From NCBI RefSeq assembly GCF_012976305.1, contig NZ_JABDSR010000003.1, positions 1-64,000 of the forward strand: DNA of 64,000 nucleotides, given 5' to 3'. The translations under genes and the position numbers were made by a program. Numbering within the stretch: the first letter of the stretch is position 1; every line of letters begins with the position of its first letter. Positions 55,879 to 64,000 of the stretch are shown one piece after another. Source of the DNA: Peptoniphilus faecalis. GTDB taxonomy: Bacteria > Bacillota > Clostridia > Tissierellales > Peptoniphilaceae. The notes under the pieces were generated by a model. It searched no databases. It was given only the letters and a program-made list of their open reading frames with translations, and was not told the origin of the DNA.

Positions 55879-57414
55879 TTGAAATTAAGCGAAATTTTTA
55901 AAAATATAAACATTGTTGATGCAAATTTTAAAATAGATGAAAATAAAGAAATAAAAAAGATAGCATTTCATACGGATGATGTAGTAGAAGATGCTATTTT
56001 TGTTGCCATAAAGGGATATATAACTGATGGGCACAAATATATTAAAAAGGCAAAAAAATTAGGTGCAGAAATTGCTGTAGTAGAAAACTTTGTTGATGTT
56101 GACATAAATCAAATAAAAGTTCAAAATTCTAGAATTGCCTTGGCGGATATGGCGACAAATTTTTATAAAGATCCATCAAAGGAAGTTAGAGTAATTGGAA
56201 TTACAGCAACAAATGGCAAGACGACTACAGCCTTTATGGTAGATTCTATTTTAAAAGAAGATAAAAGAAATACTGCAATTATAGGAACAGTTTTAACAAG
56301 ATATGCTGATGTAAAGATCCCATCAGTTCTTACTACTCCAGAATCTCTAATTCTTCAATCTTATATAAGAGATATGCTAGATAAAAACATCACAGATGTT
56401 ACAATGGAAGTTTCATCATCAGCACAAGAACTTTTTAGGGATAAAAATATTGATTTTGATATAGTTACTTTTAATAATCTTGGAAGAGAACACATAGATC
56501 AACATGGAAGTTTTGAAAAATATTTCCACTATAAATCAAGACTTATTAGATATGCAAAAAGTGACGCTATTGCAATTTTAAATGCAGATGATGAAATGAT
56601 TTACTCTTTAAAAGATAAAACTAAGGCAAGAGTATTATCTTTTTCTTTGGAAAATGAAAATGCGGATTTTGGAATTTCTAATTTAGATTTATCTACAGGT
56701 AAGGGAAAATATATTTTTAATATTAACAGGGATGTAGAATTAAAAGATTTTACAATAAAAAAATCTAGCATTTATGTTGAACTTGGTTCTGTTGGATATT
56801 CTTCAGTAATGAACTCTGTAGTCGCTATTATTGTGGCATTATGTCTAAAAATCGAGAAAAATGTAATTAAAGATGCCCTTAAAAATTTTAAAGGCGTGGA
56901 AAGGAGATTCGAGTTAATCTTCGACGAAGATTTTAAAATTTTAGACGATCACTTTGCAAATGAAAAAAATATTGACGCCACTATGGAAACTCTTAAAATG
57001 ATGAAATATAATAATTTAAACATATTATATGCAATAAGGGGAAATAGAGGTGTAGAAGTCAATAGAGAAATCACAGAAAGATTAGTTAAGTGGATTAAAA
57101 TATTAAGACCAAAAAATCTATCTGCAACTTTATCTAAAGATACTGTCAAGCAAAAGGACAAAGTTACAGAAGATGAATTAAATATTTTTAAATCAATCTT
57201 AAAAGAAAATAATATTGAGTGCAAAATTTATGATACTCTAGAAGAAGCTGTAAATAATTCAATAGATCTATCAAAAAATGGAGATGTACTTTTACTTGCA
57301 GGTTGTCAAGGAATGGATAAAGGTGCAAAGTTTGCAAAAGAAAAACTTTTAAATGAGAATAAGGTTAAAGATATTAAGGGATTTTCTAATAGAATAGACA
57401 ACAGAATCTGTTAA
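55879..57414 (+). CDS. MurE-like Mur ligase family protein (divergent)
   Basis: A 511-residue three-domain Mur ligase. The N-domain (1-100) resembles MurE; the ATP loop GITATNGKTTTAF is at 108-120. TMEVSSSAQEL and NNLGREHIDQHGSFEKYFHYKSRL (195-222 in part) replace the usual SSHAL and TNLSxDHLDxHG, but the modified Lys (219) is kept. In the C-domain DDHFANEKNI replaces the DYAHTP motif, and GCQGMDKGAKF stands where GKGHE is expected; no DNPR-type amino acid motif is seen. Its ligase activity or substrate may differ from MurE. The start is TTG 55879 after GAGGAGA. hisS, usual in this spot, is missing. Confidence 0.78.
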   Translation: MKLSEIFKNINIVDANFKIDENKEIKKIAFHTDDVVEDAIFVAIKGYITDGHKYIKKAKKLGAEIAVVENFVDVDINQIKVQNSRIALADMATNFYKDPSKEVRVIGITATNGKTTTAFMVDSILKEDKRNTAIIGTVLTRYADVKIPSVLTTPESLILQSYIRDMLDKNITDVTMEVSSSAQELFRDKNIDFDIVTFNNLGREHIDQHGSFEKYFHYKSRLIRYAKSDAIAILNADDEMIYSLKDKTKARVLSFSLENENADFGISNLDLSTGKGKYIFNINRDVELKDFTIKKSSIYVELGSVGYSSVMNSVVAIIVALCLKIEKNVIKDALKNFKGVERRFELIFDEDFKILDDHFANEKNIDATMETLKMMKYNNLNILYAIRGNRGVEVNREITERLVKWIKILRPKNLSATLSKDTVKQKDKVTEDELNIFKSILKENNIECKIYDTLEEAVNNSIDLSKNGDVLLLAGCQGMDKGAKFAKEKLLNENKVKDIKGFSNRIDNRIC

Positions 57415-57416
57415 AG

Positions 57417-57445
57417 TTGAATTTTAAAAGACCTTGTTTTATAAT
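57417..57445 (+). promoter_or_regulatory. aspS operon promoter
   Basis: TTGAAT (57417-57422), 17 bp and TATAAT (57440-57445), immediately after the MurE-like stop codon. Predicted leader about 105 nt. Confidence 0.7.
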
Positions 57446-57509
57446 TAAATTAGAGATTATGAGAAACATTTAATTAAATAAATCGCAAATCGTTTTATAG
57501 TGTTAACGA

Positions 57510-57548
57510 CTAAGCTCCAAACCATTTGAGGCTTGGAGTTTAATTTTT
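57510..57548 (+). terminator. Terminator-like hairpin in the aspS leader
   Basis: AAGCTCCAA near 57512 pairs with TTGGAGTTT ending near 57542 (one G-U), with a further CC/GG pair inside, and TAATTTTT follows just before the ribosome binding site AGGAGG. It could attenuate aspS. No T-box consensus is present. Confidence 0.55.
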
Positions 57549-57558
57549 AGGAGGAAAT

Positions 57559-59337
57559 ATGGCTGAAAAAATGGGAAGTCTCAAAAGGAGTAATTACTGC
57601 AATGAGATTTCAGAAGAAATGATTTCAAATGAAGTCACATTAATGGGTTGGGTTGCAAAGCAAAGATCCCTTGGCTCAATTATTTTTGTAGACCTTAGAG
57701 ATAGAAGTGGAATTGCACAAATAGTATTTGACGACACATCTGGTGATGAACTTTTAGAAAAGGCATCTCATCTTCGTGGTGAGTTTGTAATTGCTGTCAA
57801 GGGTAAAGTTAGAATGAGATCTTCAATAAATGAAGAACTTGAAACTGGAAAAGTTGAAGTTCTTGCAAGTGAACTTAAAATTTTAAGTGAGTCTGAAGTT
57901 CCACCAATCTATGTTAAAGACAATGACAATGTTTCTGAAAATATGAGATTAAAATACAGAACTTTGGACTTAAGGAAACCAAGTATGCAGAAAAATCTCA
58001 TGATTCGTTCTAAAATTTATAAGATAACTCGTGATTTTTTTTATGAGAATGGATTTATTGAAGTTGAAACTCCAATGTTAACTAAACCTACGCCTGAAGG
58101 AGCAAGGGACTACTTGGTGCCTAGTAGAGTCAATCCAGGTAAATTTTACGCACTACCTCAATCTCCACAACTTATGAAACAACTTTTAATGGTTGCAGGC
58201 TTTGATAGATATATTCAAATAACAAAATGCTTTAGAGATGAAGATTTAAGAGCAAATAGACAACCTGAATTTACTCAAATTGATATGGAGCTTAGCTTCG
58301 TAACTGAAGAAGATGTAATGGAAATTAACGAAAAATTTTTACAAAGATTATTTAAAGAAATTTTAGATAAAGATATTGAACTTCCAATAAAGAGAATGAA
58401 ATATTCTGAAGCTATGGACAGATTTGGCGTCGATAAGCCAGACTTAAGATTTGGAATGGAACTTCACGACATTTCTCATATAGTTAAAGACTGCGGATTT
58501 AAAGTATTTGAAGGAAACACTGAAAAGGGAAAAAGCGTAAGAGGCATTAAAGTTGATGGAGGAAGTGACTTTTACTCAAAGAAGCAAGTTAAAAAATTAG
58601 AATCCTTTGTCAAAGATTATAAGGCAATGGGCTTATCGTGGATTAGAGTTGAGGATGAAATCGAATCTCCAGTTGCAAAATTCTTATCAGAAGAAAAAAT
58701 GAATGAAATTATTAAGGCTTTTGATGCAAAAAAAGGCGATTTAATTTTAATTTTAGCAGATAAAAATTCAGTAGTGTATAGCGGACTTGGAAATCTTCGC
58801 AATAAAATTGCAAGGGATATGGATATTATAGATGAAGATGATTTTAAACTTACATGGATAACGGAGTTCCCGCTTTTTGAATATGATGAGGAAGAACAAA
58901 GATATGTTGCTATGCACCATCCATTTACTAGTCCAATGGATGAAGATCTTGACAAATTAACTAAAGACAAAGAAAACGCAAGAGCTAAGGCCTATGATAT
59001 TGTAATCAACGGTGATGAAATGGGAGGAGGAAGCATTAGAATAAATGATCCAGAAATTCAAAAGATAATGTTTGAAGCTTTAGGACTTTCTGAAGAAGAA
59101 GCAGAGGAAAAATTTGGATTCTTATTAGAAGCTTTTAAATATGGAGCACCGCCACATGGAGGGCTTGCTTACGGTTTAGATAGGCTTGTAATGCTATTTA
59201 CAAAAGCTAATAGCATAAGAGATGTAATAGCTTTTCCAAAGACTCAAGCAGCTACTTGTTTATTAACTGGTGCACCAACATCTCTTACAGAAAAGCAACT
59301 TGAAGAAGTTCATATTAAGGTATTAGAAGAAAAATAA
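57559..59337 (+). CDS. aspS: Aspartyl-tRNA synthetase, bacterial type
   Basis: A 592-residue class II synthetase. N-terminal OB fold ([23 protein letters not shown], split), motif 1 and 2 ([31 protein letters not shown] near 220), the bacterial GAD insertion (about 290-410) and motif 3 [18 protein letters not shown] near 540. TTAGGAGG precedes the ATG. A promoter and leader hairpin lie upstream. The RseC-like gene starts 12 bp downstream. Confidence 0.97.
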   Translation: MAEKMGSLKRSNYCNEISEEMISNEVTLMGWVAKQRSLGSIIFVDLRDRSGIAQIVFDDTSGDELLEKASHLRGEFVIAVKGKVRMRSSINEELETGKVEVLASELKILSESEVPPIYVKDNDNVSENMRLKYRTLDLRKPSMQKNLMIRSKIYKITRDFFYENGFIEVETPMLTKPTPEGARDYLVPSRVNPGKFYALPQSPQLMKQLLMVAGFDRYIQITKCFRDEDLRANRQPEFTQIDMELSFVTEEDVMEINEKFLQRLFKEILDKDIELPIKRMKYSEAMDRFGVDKPDLRFGMELHDISHIVKDCGFKVFEGNTEKGKSVRGIKVDGGSDFYSKKQVKKLESFVKDYKAMGLSWIRVEDEIESPVAKFLSEEKMNEIIKAFDAKKGDLILILADKNSVVYSGLGNLRNKIARDMDIIDEDDFKLTWITEFPLFEYDEEEQRYVAMHHPFTSPMDEDLDKLTKDKENARAKAYDIVINGDEMGGGSIRINDPEIQKIMFEALGLSEEEAEEKFGFLLEAFKYGAPPHGGLAYGLDRLVMLFTKANSIRDVIAFPKTQAATCLLTGAPTSLTEKQLEEVHIKVLEEK

Positions 59338-59349
59338 AAAGGTGATATA

Positions 59350-59772
59350 ATGGAAAGTTTTGGAATTGTTAAGGCAAAAAAGAACAATAAAATTTTTGTT
59401 GAATTTACTAGAGAAAGTGCTTGCGGAGAAAGTTGTGAGTCTTGTAGTGCAAAATGCGCTGAATCAGAGAAGGAACTTTTTGAATTTCCAAATACATTAT
59501 CTGCTGATGTTGGTGATGTTGTGAAAATTAAAACTAGGGATAGATCCATACTTTCATATAAGTTTATAGTATATGGAATTCCTTTAATTTTATTTATGTT
59601 TACAATTACACTTTCTTATTATTTAATGAGTAAAATGTTTATGAAAAACATTGAACTAATGTCACTTATTATGGGAATAATTTCTCTTTTTATTTCCTAT
59701 TTAATTATAAAAAGAATAGATCACAAATTTCAAAAAACAAATAAGGGTGATATTTTTCTCGAAAAAATGTAG
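59350..59772 (+). CDS. RseC/SoxR-reducing system family membrane protein
   Basis: A 140-residue protein with a Cys-rich N-terminal domain (ACGESCESCSAKCAE near 25-39) and two membrane segments (about 75-95 and 98-118). This matches the RseC/RsxC-linked family whose members may carry an iron-sulfur cluster and reduce or regulate redox sensors. AGGTGAT precedes the ATG. Here it precedes two unknown membrane-anchored proteins, with 7 bp to the first. Family role in Firmicutes is unclear. Confidence 0.85.
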   Translation: MESFGIVKAKKNNKIFVEFTRESACGESCESCSAKCAESEKELFEFPNTLSADVGDVVKIKTRDRSILSYKFIVYGIPLILFMFTITLSYYLMSKMFMKNIELMSLIMGIISLFISYLIIKRIDHKFQKTNKGDIFLEKM

Positions 59773-59779
59773 GTGAGAA

Positions 59780-60604
59780 ATGTTTAGTAAAAACAGGTAT
59801 AAAATATTTTATATTTTTTCAGTTATAGTTTTTATTTTATCTCTGATTTTTTTTATATACTCCTTTGCTAACAAAAAATATTCTACAGAATTGATTTCTG
59901 AGAATAAAAAAATTGAAGAGCAAATAAATTCTATTGAAAACAAATCTAAGGGCATCACTGAAAACATCGATGCCCTAGAAATTGAATTTAATTTAAAGTC
60001 ACAGGAATTTTATGAAAAATATGGCTATCAATTTGAATCAAATAAATCTGAAGAAATTAATAGATTAAAAAAAGATTATTTAGATAAAAATAAAAAAATA
60101 ATTTCTGAAATAAAAGAGAGACTTATTGCCTATGGAGATTATTTTGATTCAGATATTTATAAAAAAGAAGGTTACGATAAATCTGTAAGTGATTTTTTAG
60201 AACTTTCCAGCAAATCAAATTTAGACAAACACGAGAATATTTATAATGAGATTAATATAAAATCCTTGGTGGAAAATTCTAATGGTTTTGTAAAAACTAT
60301 TTTAGGATTAAATAAAAATTCTAAAGAACTCAATGTCTTGATTTTTTATGCTTCAATATATAGCTCAAGTATTTATTACTACATAAATGATGAAACATCT
60401 TCTCTCAGCGAGATTTATTCAGATGTAAACAATTTATTAAATATTTACAAAGAAATTGAGAGAAAGGGTTATAAGACTGGAAAATTAAATTCTGAAAATC
60501 TAGTTTATTTAAACGATTTTATTCAAGAAAGAGTTTCTAATTACTATAAAAATCTTGGAATATTAAAAGCTTTAGAAAAGAGTGATAAAAATGAACAAAA
60601 ATAA
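59780..60604 (+). CDS. Hypothetical membrane-anchored coiled-coil protein, 274 aa
   Basis: I do not recognise this protein. A single N-terminal membrane segment (FYIFSVIVFILSLIFFIYSF, about 9-28) is followed by a coiled coil (about 33-85) and a helical domain, probably outside the membrane. The late stretch NYYKNLGILKALEKS resembles NLKAYENLGIIDYLKNG in the next protein, hinting at distant paralogy. GGTGAG precedes the ATG. It overlaps the next gene by 14 nt. Confidence 0.78.
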   Translation: MFSKNRYKIFYIFSVIVFILSLIFFIYSFANKKYSTELISENKKIEEQINSIENKSKGITENIDALEIEFNLKSQEFYEKYGYQFESNKSEEINRLKKDYLDKNKKIISEIKERLIAYGDYFDSDIYKKEGYDKSVSDFLELSSKSNLDKHENIYNEINIKSLVENSNGFVKTILGLNKNSKELNVLIFYASIYSSSIYYYINDETSSLSEIYSDVNNLLNIYKEIERKGYKTGKLNSENLVYLNDFIQERVSNYYKNLGILKALEKSDKNEQK

Positions 60605-61565
60605 AAATATTGTATTATCAGTTATTTTCATCATTTTTTCTACAATCCTTTCCTTTCTTGGATTTTCTAATTTAAAAGCTACTGAATCTTCATACTTTAA
60701 TCTATCAAGGGCAAACTCTTTGTTGTTGGAGAAAAAAACTAAAGCTGAAGAAAAGTTCAAGACTTTAAGTCAAGAAAACAATAATAGAAAATCAAAACTT
60801 AAAGTTATAAATAATGAAATAGATAAATTTGACATTATAAGAGATAAAACTTTAGAGATTGATAATATGAACAAGGGAATAATAGATTCCTTGATTTCTT
60901 TTCGTAAAAATAATTTTAATGAGTTTTATAATATAGATAATGGAAAACTATATGATTATAAGCCCTTAAAGGGAAATTTTATTAAAGATAATATAACGGA
61001 AGAGGATATAAAATCCAATCTAATTATGATTCAGTTTATTTTAAATTCATATTATAATTATGATTTAAATAAAAATATAGCAAAACACAATCTTAAAGCT
61101 TATGAAAATTTAGGGATTATTGATTATTTAAAAAATGGAGATAATTATATGCTAAAATCTATTTTATTAAATGAAACCTCAAAATTTTCACAATTAAATG
61201 AAGAAAAAGAAAATATATTAAAAGAGGAAGAAGATTTTTTTTCTATATATGAAAATGTTTTTGGCGAAAATGAAAATATAAAAATATTGAGTTCGGAAAA
61301 GAATGCAGGTATAAACGCCATCGATAAGGAAAAAGATGAACAAGAAAATAATTTTAAAACACTAAATGCTTTTTGCATAGATATTTTAAATTCATCTGTA
61401 AATTATCTAGAAAATTTTAAAATTGTTACAGAAAAGGGCATTAGCACTTTAAAAGTTTTTGATAAAACTATTATGAGTGAAAAAACTGAAGATAAAAAAC
61501 TTATCACCACTTATTATAATAGAGTAAATGGCGAGACTTATACTTTGACAGAAGAAAGAGAATAA
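60591..61565 (+). CDS. Hypothetical membrane-anchored coiled-coil protein, 324 aa
   Basis: Not recognised. The layout repeats that of the upstream protein: short basic start (MNKNKN), one membrane segment (about 7-25), coiled coil (about 35-80), then a helical domain with two further charged helices. The last 45 residues (GISTLKVFDKTIMS, VNGETYTLTE) look beta-rich. ATG 60591 follows GAGTGAT within the upstream gene; the GTG at 60582 is part of that site. Likely co-translated with its neighbour, possibly as an envelope complex. Confidence 0.78.
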   Translation: MNKNKNIVLSVIFIIFSTILSFLGFSNLKATESSYFNLSRANSLLLEKKTKAEEKFKTLSQENNNRKSKLKVINNEIDKFDIIRDKTLEIDNMNKGIIDSLISFRKNNFNEFYNIDNGKLYDYKPLKGNFIKDNITEEDIKSNLIMIQFILNSYYNYDLNKNIAKHNLKAYENLGIIDYLKNGDNYMLKSILLNETSKFSQLNEEKENILKEEEDFFSIYENVFGENENIKILSSEKNAGINAIDKEKDEQENNFKTLNAFCIDILNSSVNYLENFKIVTEKGISTLKVFDKTIMSEKTEDKKLITTYYNRVNGETYTLTEERE

Positions 61566-61585
61566 CTCTTAAATTTAGGAGAAAA

Positions 61586-62737
61586 ATGAAGGATAAATTA
61601 ATTAGAATAGATTACAATGGCAAGGAGATAATTTTAATACCTACAGCTCATGTATCTCAAGAAAGTGCTGAACTAGTTAAAGAAACTATTAGAAAAGAAA
61701 ATCCAGATTCAATATGTATTGAACTAGATGAACAAAGGTATGAAAATTTAAAAAAACCCGATGCTTGGAAAAATACAAATATTATAGACATAATTAAACA
61801 AAAGAAGGTTACACTATTAATTGCTAATTTAATTCTTTCATCATATCAAAAAAATATTGCAAAAAAGTTAAAAACTAAACCTGGTCAAGAAATGATTGAA
61901 GGGATAAAAGCTTCAGAAGAGTTTGGAATAAATTTAGTTCTAGCAGATAGAAGTATTCAAACTACTTTTATGCGTATTTGGAGAAAGATGGGATTTTTTG
62001 AAAAAATAAAATTATTTTTTTCTTTAATGGCAATGGATGAAGATGAAGATGTATCTGAAGAGGATTTACAAAGGTTAATAGAAAGGGATAATTTAGAACT
62101 TGCAATTGAAGACATGGGGAAAGATTATCCTCAAATTGCGGCGACTCTTTTACACGAAAGAGACAAGTATTTGGCATATAATATTAAAAATGCTCCTGGT
62201 AAAAAAGTAATTGCAATACTAGGTGCTGCACATACGCCTGGAGTTGAAGAAGAAGTTTTTAAAAAACAAGATGTAGATGAACTTAATAAAGTTCCACCAA
62301 AATCTTTTATGGGGAAAATTGTTCCTTGGTTAATTCCAATTTTAATAGTTCTTTTAATTGCATTTGGATTTAAACAAAATATGGACACCGGTATTGAGCA
62401 AATTAAATCATGGTTTTTATTTAATTCAATACTTGCTGCTATTTTCACAGCTCTCTGTCTTCCTCATCCACTTAGTGTAATTACAGCTTTTGTGGCGGCT
62501 CCCTTTACATCGATAAATCCAATGCTGGCATGTGGATGGTTTGCTGGTCTTGTGGAAGCGAGCCTTAAAAAGCCAACAGTGGAAGATGTAAATAATATTG
62601 CTGATGATATTTTTAATATAAAAAGTTGGCTTCATAACAAATTTTTAAAGGCATTATTAGTTGTAATACTAGCCAATCTTGGGTCATCAATTGGAACTAT
62701 AATAGCAGGAAGTAAAATTGTTCAAAGTTTATTTTAA
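61586..62737 (+). CDS. TraB/PrgY family protein
   Basis: A 383-residue TraB-family protein. The conserved GxxH-like and Glu motifs appear as IPTAHVSQESAELV near 17 and SICIELDEQRYENL near 44, plus ILGAAHTPGVEEEVF near 211. Three or four membrane segments follow at the C-terminus (about 250-270, 278-315, 350-380). In enterococci TraB/PrgY reduces pheromone activity; the fold suggests a metal-dependent protease-like domain. AGGAG precedes the ATG. Ends at a two-way terminator shared with the ThrE genes. Confidence 0.88.
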   Translation: MKDKLIRIDYNGKEIILIPTAHVSQESAELVKETIRKENPDSICIELDEQRYENLKKPDAWKNTNIIDIIKQKKVTLLIANLILSSYQKNIAKKLKTKPGQEMIEGIKASEEFGINLVLADRSIQTTFMRIWRKMGFFEKIKLFFSLMAMDEDEDVSEEDLQRLIERDNLELAIEDMGKDYPQIAATLLHERDKYLAYNIKNAPGKKVIAILGAAHTPGVEEEVFKKQDVDELNKVPPKSFMGKIVPWLIPILIVLLIAFGFKQNMDTGIEQIKSWFLFNSILAAIFTALCLPHPLSVITAFVAAPFTSINPMLACGWFAGLVEASLKKPTVEDVNNIADDIFNIKSWLHNKFLKALLVVILANLGSSIGTIIAGSKIVQSLF

Positions 62738-62767
62738 AAAGGTAATGGAAAAGCATTACCTTTTTTT
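62736..62767. terminator. Bidirectional terminator
   Basis: AAAAAGGTAATG (62736-62747) and CATTACCTTTTT (62754-62765) form a 12-bp stem with a GAAAAG loop. A-run on one side and T-run on the other serve the convergent TraB-family and ThrE genes. Confidence 0.85.
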
Positions 62768-63208
62768 ATCTTTCATACTTTTTATTACTTCTCTTATTAT
62801 TCTAACTAAACCTTGAGATAAAACTATGCCAAGAGCAAGTGCAGATGTAGTTAAAGTTGTTTTAATAACCTGTTCACGCATCAATATATAATTGGATTCA
62901 ATGAAATAATACATAATATAATACATTCCAGCACCAGGTACAAGAGGTATAAGACAGGGTAAAGTAAAAACTGTGGCAGGCTTTTTAAAATGTATTGCAA
63001 AAGTTTCAGAAAATATACCAATTAAAAATGATGAAATTAAAAAGGAAACTATATAATTTCCACTTAAATCAAATAATAACTCATAGATAATCCATATGAA
63101 ACCGCTAAGAGCCGATGTTACAAGTCTAACTTTTTTGGGAAGTTTAAAATAAATTGTAAAACCATAAGTTGCAAGCATTGATAAAAAAAACTGAATAAGT
63201 ATCCTCAT
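62756..63208 (-). CDS. Threonine/serine exporter, small ThrE2-type subunit
   Basis: A 150-residue membrane protein with about four or five hydrophobic segments, of the DUF3815/ThrE2 type. IQFFLSMLATYGFTIYFKLP at the start and LPCLIPLVPGAGMYYIMYYF near 83-102 are typical. It forms the second half of a split ThrE exporter with the gene upstream; the start overlaps that gene's stop by 4 nt. Likely exports threonine or serine, by family resemblance. Confidence 0.88.
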   Translation of the reverse strand: MRILIQFFLSMLATYGFTIYFKLPKKVRLVTSALSGFIWIIYELLFDLSGNYIVSFLISSFLIGIFSETFAIHFKKPATVFTLPCLIPLVPGAGMYYIMYYFIESNYILMREQVIKTTLTTSALALGIVLSQGLVRIIREVIKSMKDKKR

Positions 63209-63984
63209 ATTATAAACCTCATGATCTTTAATCCAACACCTACTCCAAAGGCAATTGCAAGTGCAATAAAAAAAGCTTTTATCATAGTTATGGCACCTGT
63301 AATAAACTCTCCACTCATAATGTCTCGAACTGAATTCGTTATAGCAACACCAGGGACAAGAAGCATTATAACGCCGATAATAATATTATCAATATTTGAA
63401 CCAAAGCCAAAATATACAAATACAATAGCAAGAACTGATGTAATAAAGGCACAGATAATATTATTTATAAAAAATGAAAGTTTAAAATAGCTTAATTTTT
63501 CAAGAATTACTGAAATAAAAATTCCAATAATAAAACTAGCAAAAAAATCTTTTATACCTCCTCCAAATAAAACAGAGAAGAAAGAGGATGCAATTCCACC
63601 TGAAATATAAATCTTTAATGGATTTTCTTCTGTTCCATCAATTTGAAAAAGAATATCATAAGCCTCTTTAATTGAGATATCTTTTGAGACAAATTCTCTT
63701 GAAAAAGAATTTACAGCATCTATTTTATATAAATTTGTATCAGAAATAGTAATTTTTCTAAAATTACTAAGAGTTTCGCCTTCAAATTCCATTGAAATAA
63801 AAATTGCAGAGGGAAGGGCATAGGCGGACACATTAGAAATATTTGAAACAGACTTGCAAATTCTTTCAATAGTATCCTCAGCTCTATAACTTTCCGCTCC
63901 ATTTTGAATCAATAGTGCACCTGTAAACAATGAAAGGTTCATTAAATCCTTTGCATCTTTTATATTATTTAATACTTTTGCCAT
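63205..63984 (-). CDS. Threonine/serine exporter, large ThrE1-type subunit
   Basis: A 259-residue DUF1212/ThrE domain protein. A cytoplasmic N-domain (GALLIQNGAESYRAEDTIERI near 18, split) is followed by five hydrophobic segments from about 120, with LLVPGVAITNSVRDIMSGEFITG near 212. Translation starts at ATG 63984 after GGTGATAT on the minus strand. Its promoter lies beyond the window edge. Co-translated with the ThrE2-type gene. Confidence 0.9.
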   Translation of the reverse strand: MAKVLNNIKDAKDLMNLSLFTGALLIQNGAESYRAEDTIERICKSVSNISNVSAYALPSAIFISMEFEGETLSNFRKITISDTNLYKIDAVNSFSREFVSKDISIKEAYDILFQIDGTEENPLKIYISGGIASSFFSVLFGGGIKDFFASFIIGIFISVILEKLSYFKLSFFINNIICAFITSVLAIVFVYFGFGSNIDNIIIGVIMLLVPGVAITNSVRDIMSGEFITGAITMIKAFFIALAIAFGVGVGLKIMRFII

Positions 63985-64000
63985 TATATCACCACATAAA

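Noticed and set aside
57446-57558. T-box riboswitch before aspS
   Set aside because: The conserved T-box sequence and Stem I features were not found; only one hairpin with a T-run is visible.

Overview
The window is a strongly AT-rich chromosomal segment of a low-GC Gram-positive anaerobe. The gene order (rpsB-tsf-pyrH-frr-uppS-cdsA-rseP-ispG-polC, rimP-nusA-infB, plsX-acpP-rnc-smc-ftsY-ffh-rpsP-trmD-rplS, ruvCAB-queA-tgt-yajC), a PolC-type polymerase, and an scfA/scfB (SCIFF) pair all point to Clostridia or Tissierellia. The small compact genes and very low GC would suit anaerobic cocci such as Parvimonas or Peptoniphilus; that genus-level guess is inference. Nearly everything is on the + strand. 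I saw no tRNA, rRNA, CRISPR array or prophage.

Layout. 1-495 is the end of an ISL3-family insertion sequence. 634-4501 is a metabolic cluster (M20 amidohydrolase, YfcC-type carrier, MalY/PatB C-S lyase) with its own promoter and a palindromic operator candidate. 4758-15581 holds translation, isoprenoid-carrier, phospholipid and replication genes (rpsB to polC). 15585-23173 is the rimP-nusA-ylxR-infB-rbfA-nrnA-truB-ribF operon, followed by rpsU-yqeY. A complete 1476-bp ISL3-family element (23980-25455) sits in the T-tract of the yqeY terminator, followed by about 330 bp of gene-free, repeat-containing DNA. 25793-37700 carries plsX-acpP-rnc-radical SAM-smc-ftsY and ylxM-ffh-rpsP-khpA-rimM-trmD-rplS. 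37769-42016 holds single genes (GH18 wall enzyme, PLC-like protein, asnA, an unknown). 42055-47413 is ruvC-ruvA-ruvB-spoIID-like-queA-tgt. 47483-49341 is yajC-scfA-scfB. 49545-57414 is recJ-relA-dtd-MBL-hemZ-murE-like. 57559-62737 is aspS, an RseC-like protein, two unknown membrane-anchored coiled-coil proteins and a TraB-family protein. A minus-strand two-part ThrE-type exporter closes the window.

Most genes form tight, translationally coupled operons for ribosome assembly, protein targeting and DNA repair. Compared with the usual clostridial order, several genes are missing from their expected places: dxr (between cdsA and rseP), ylxQ (before infB), secDF (after scfB) and hisS (before aspS).

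The most unusual signal is that both ISL3-family elements, although different in sequence, share one regulatory layout. An inverted repeat pairs the transposase start region with a far upstream arm that contains the -35 box, while the -10 box lies in the loop. The element's own transcript would therefore escape the fold, and read-through transcripts from outside would be masked. Also worth a second look: a 17-codon leader ORF abutting rpsB, a perfect 24-bp palindrome plus T-run between the rimP promoter and rimP, and a terminator between scfA and its maturase gene.
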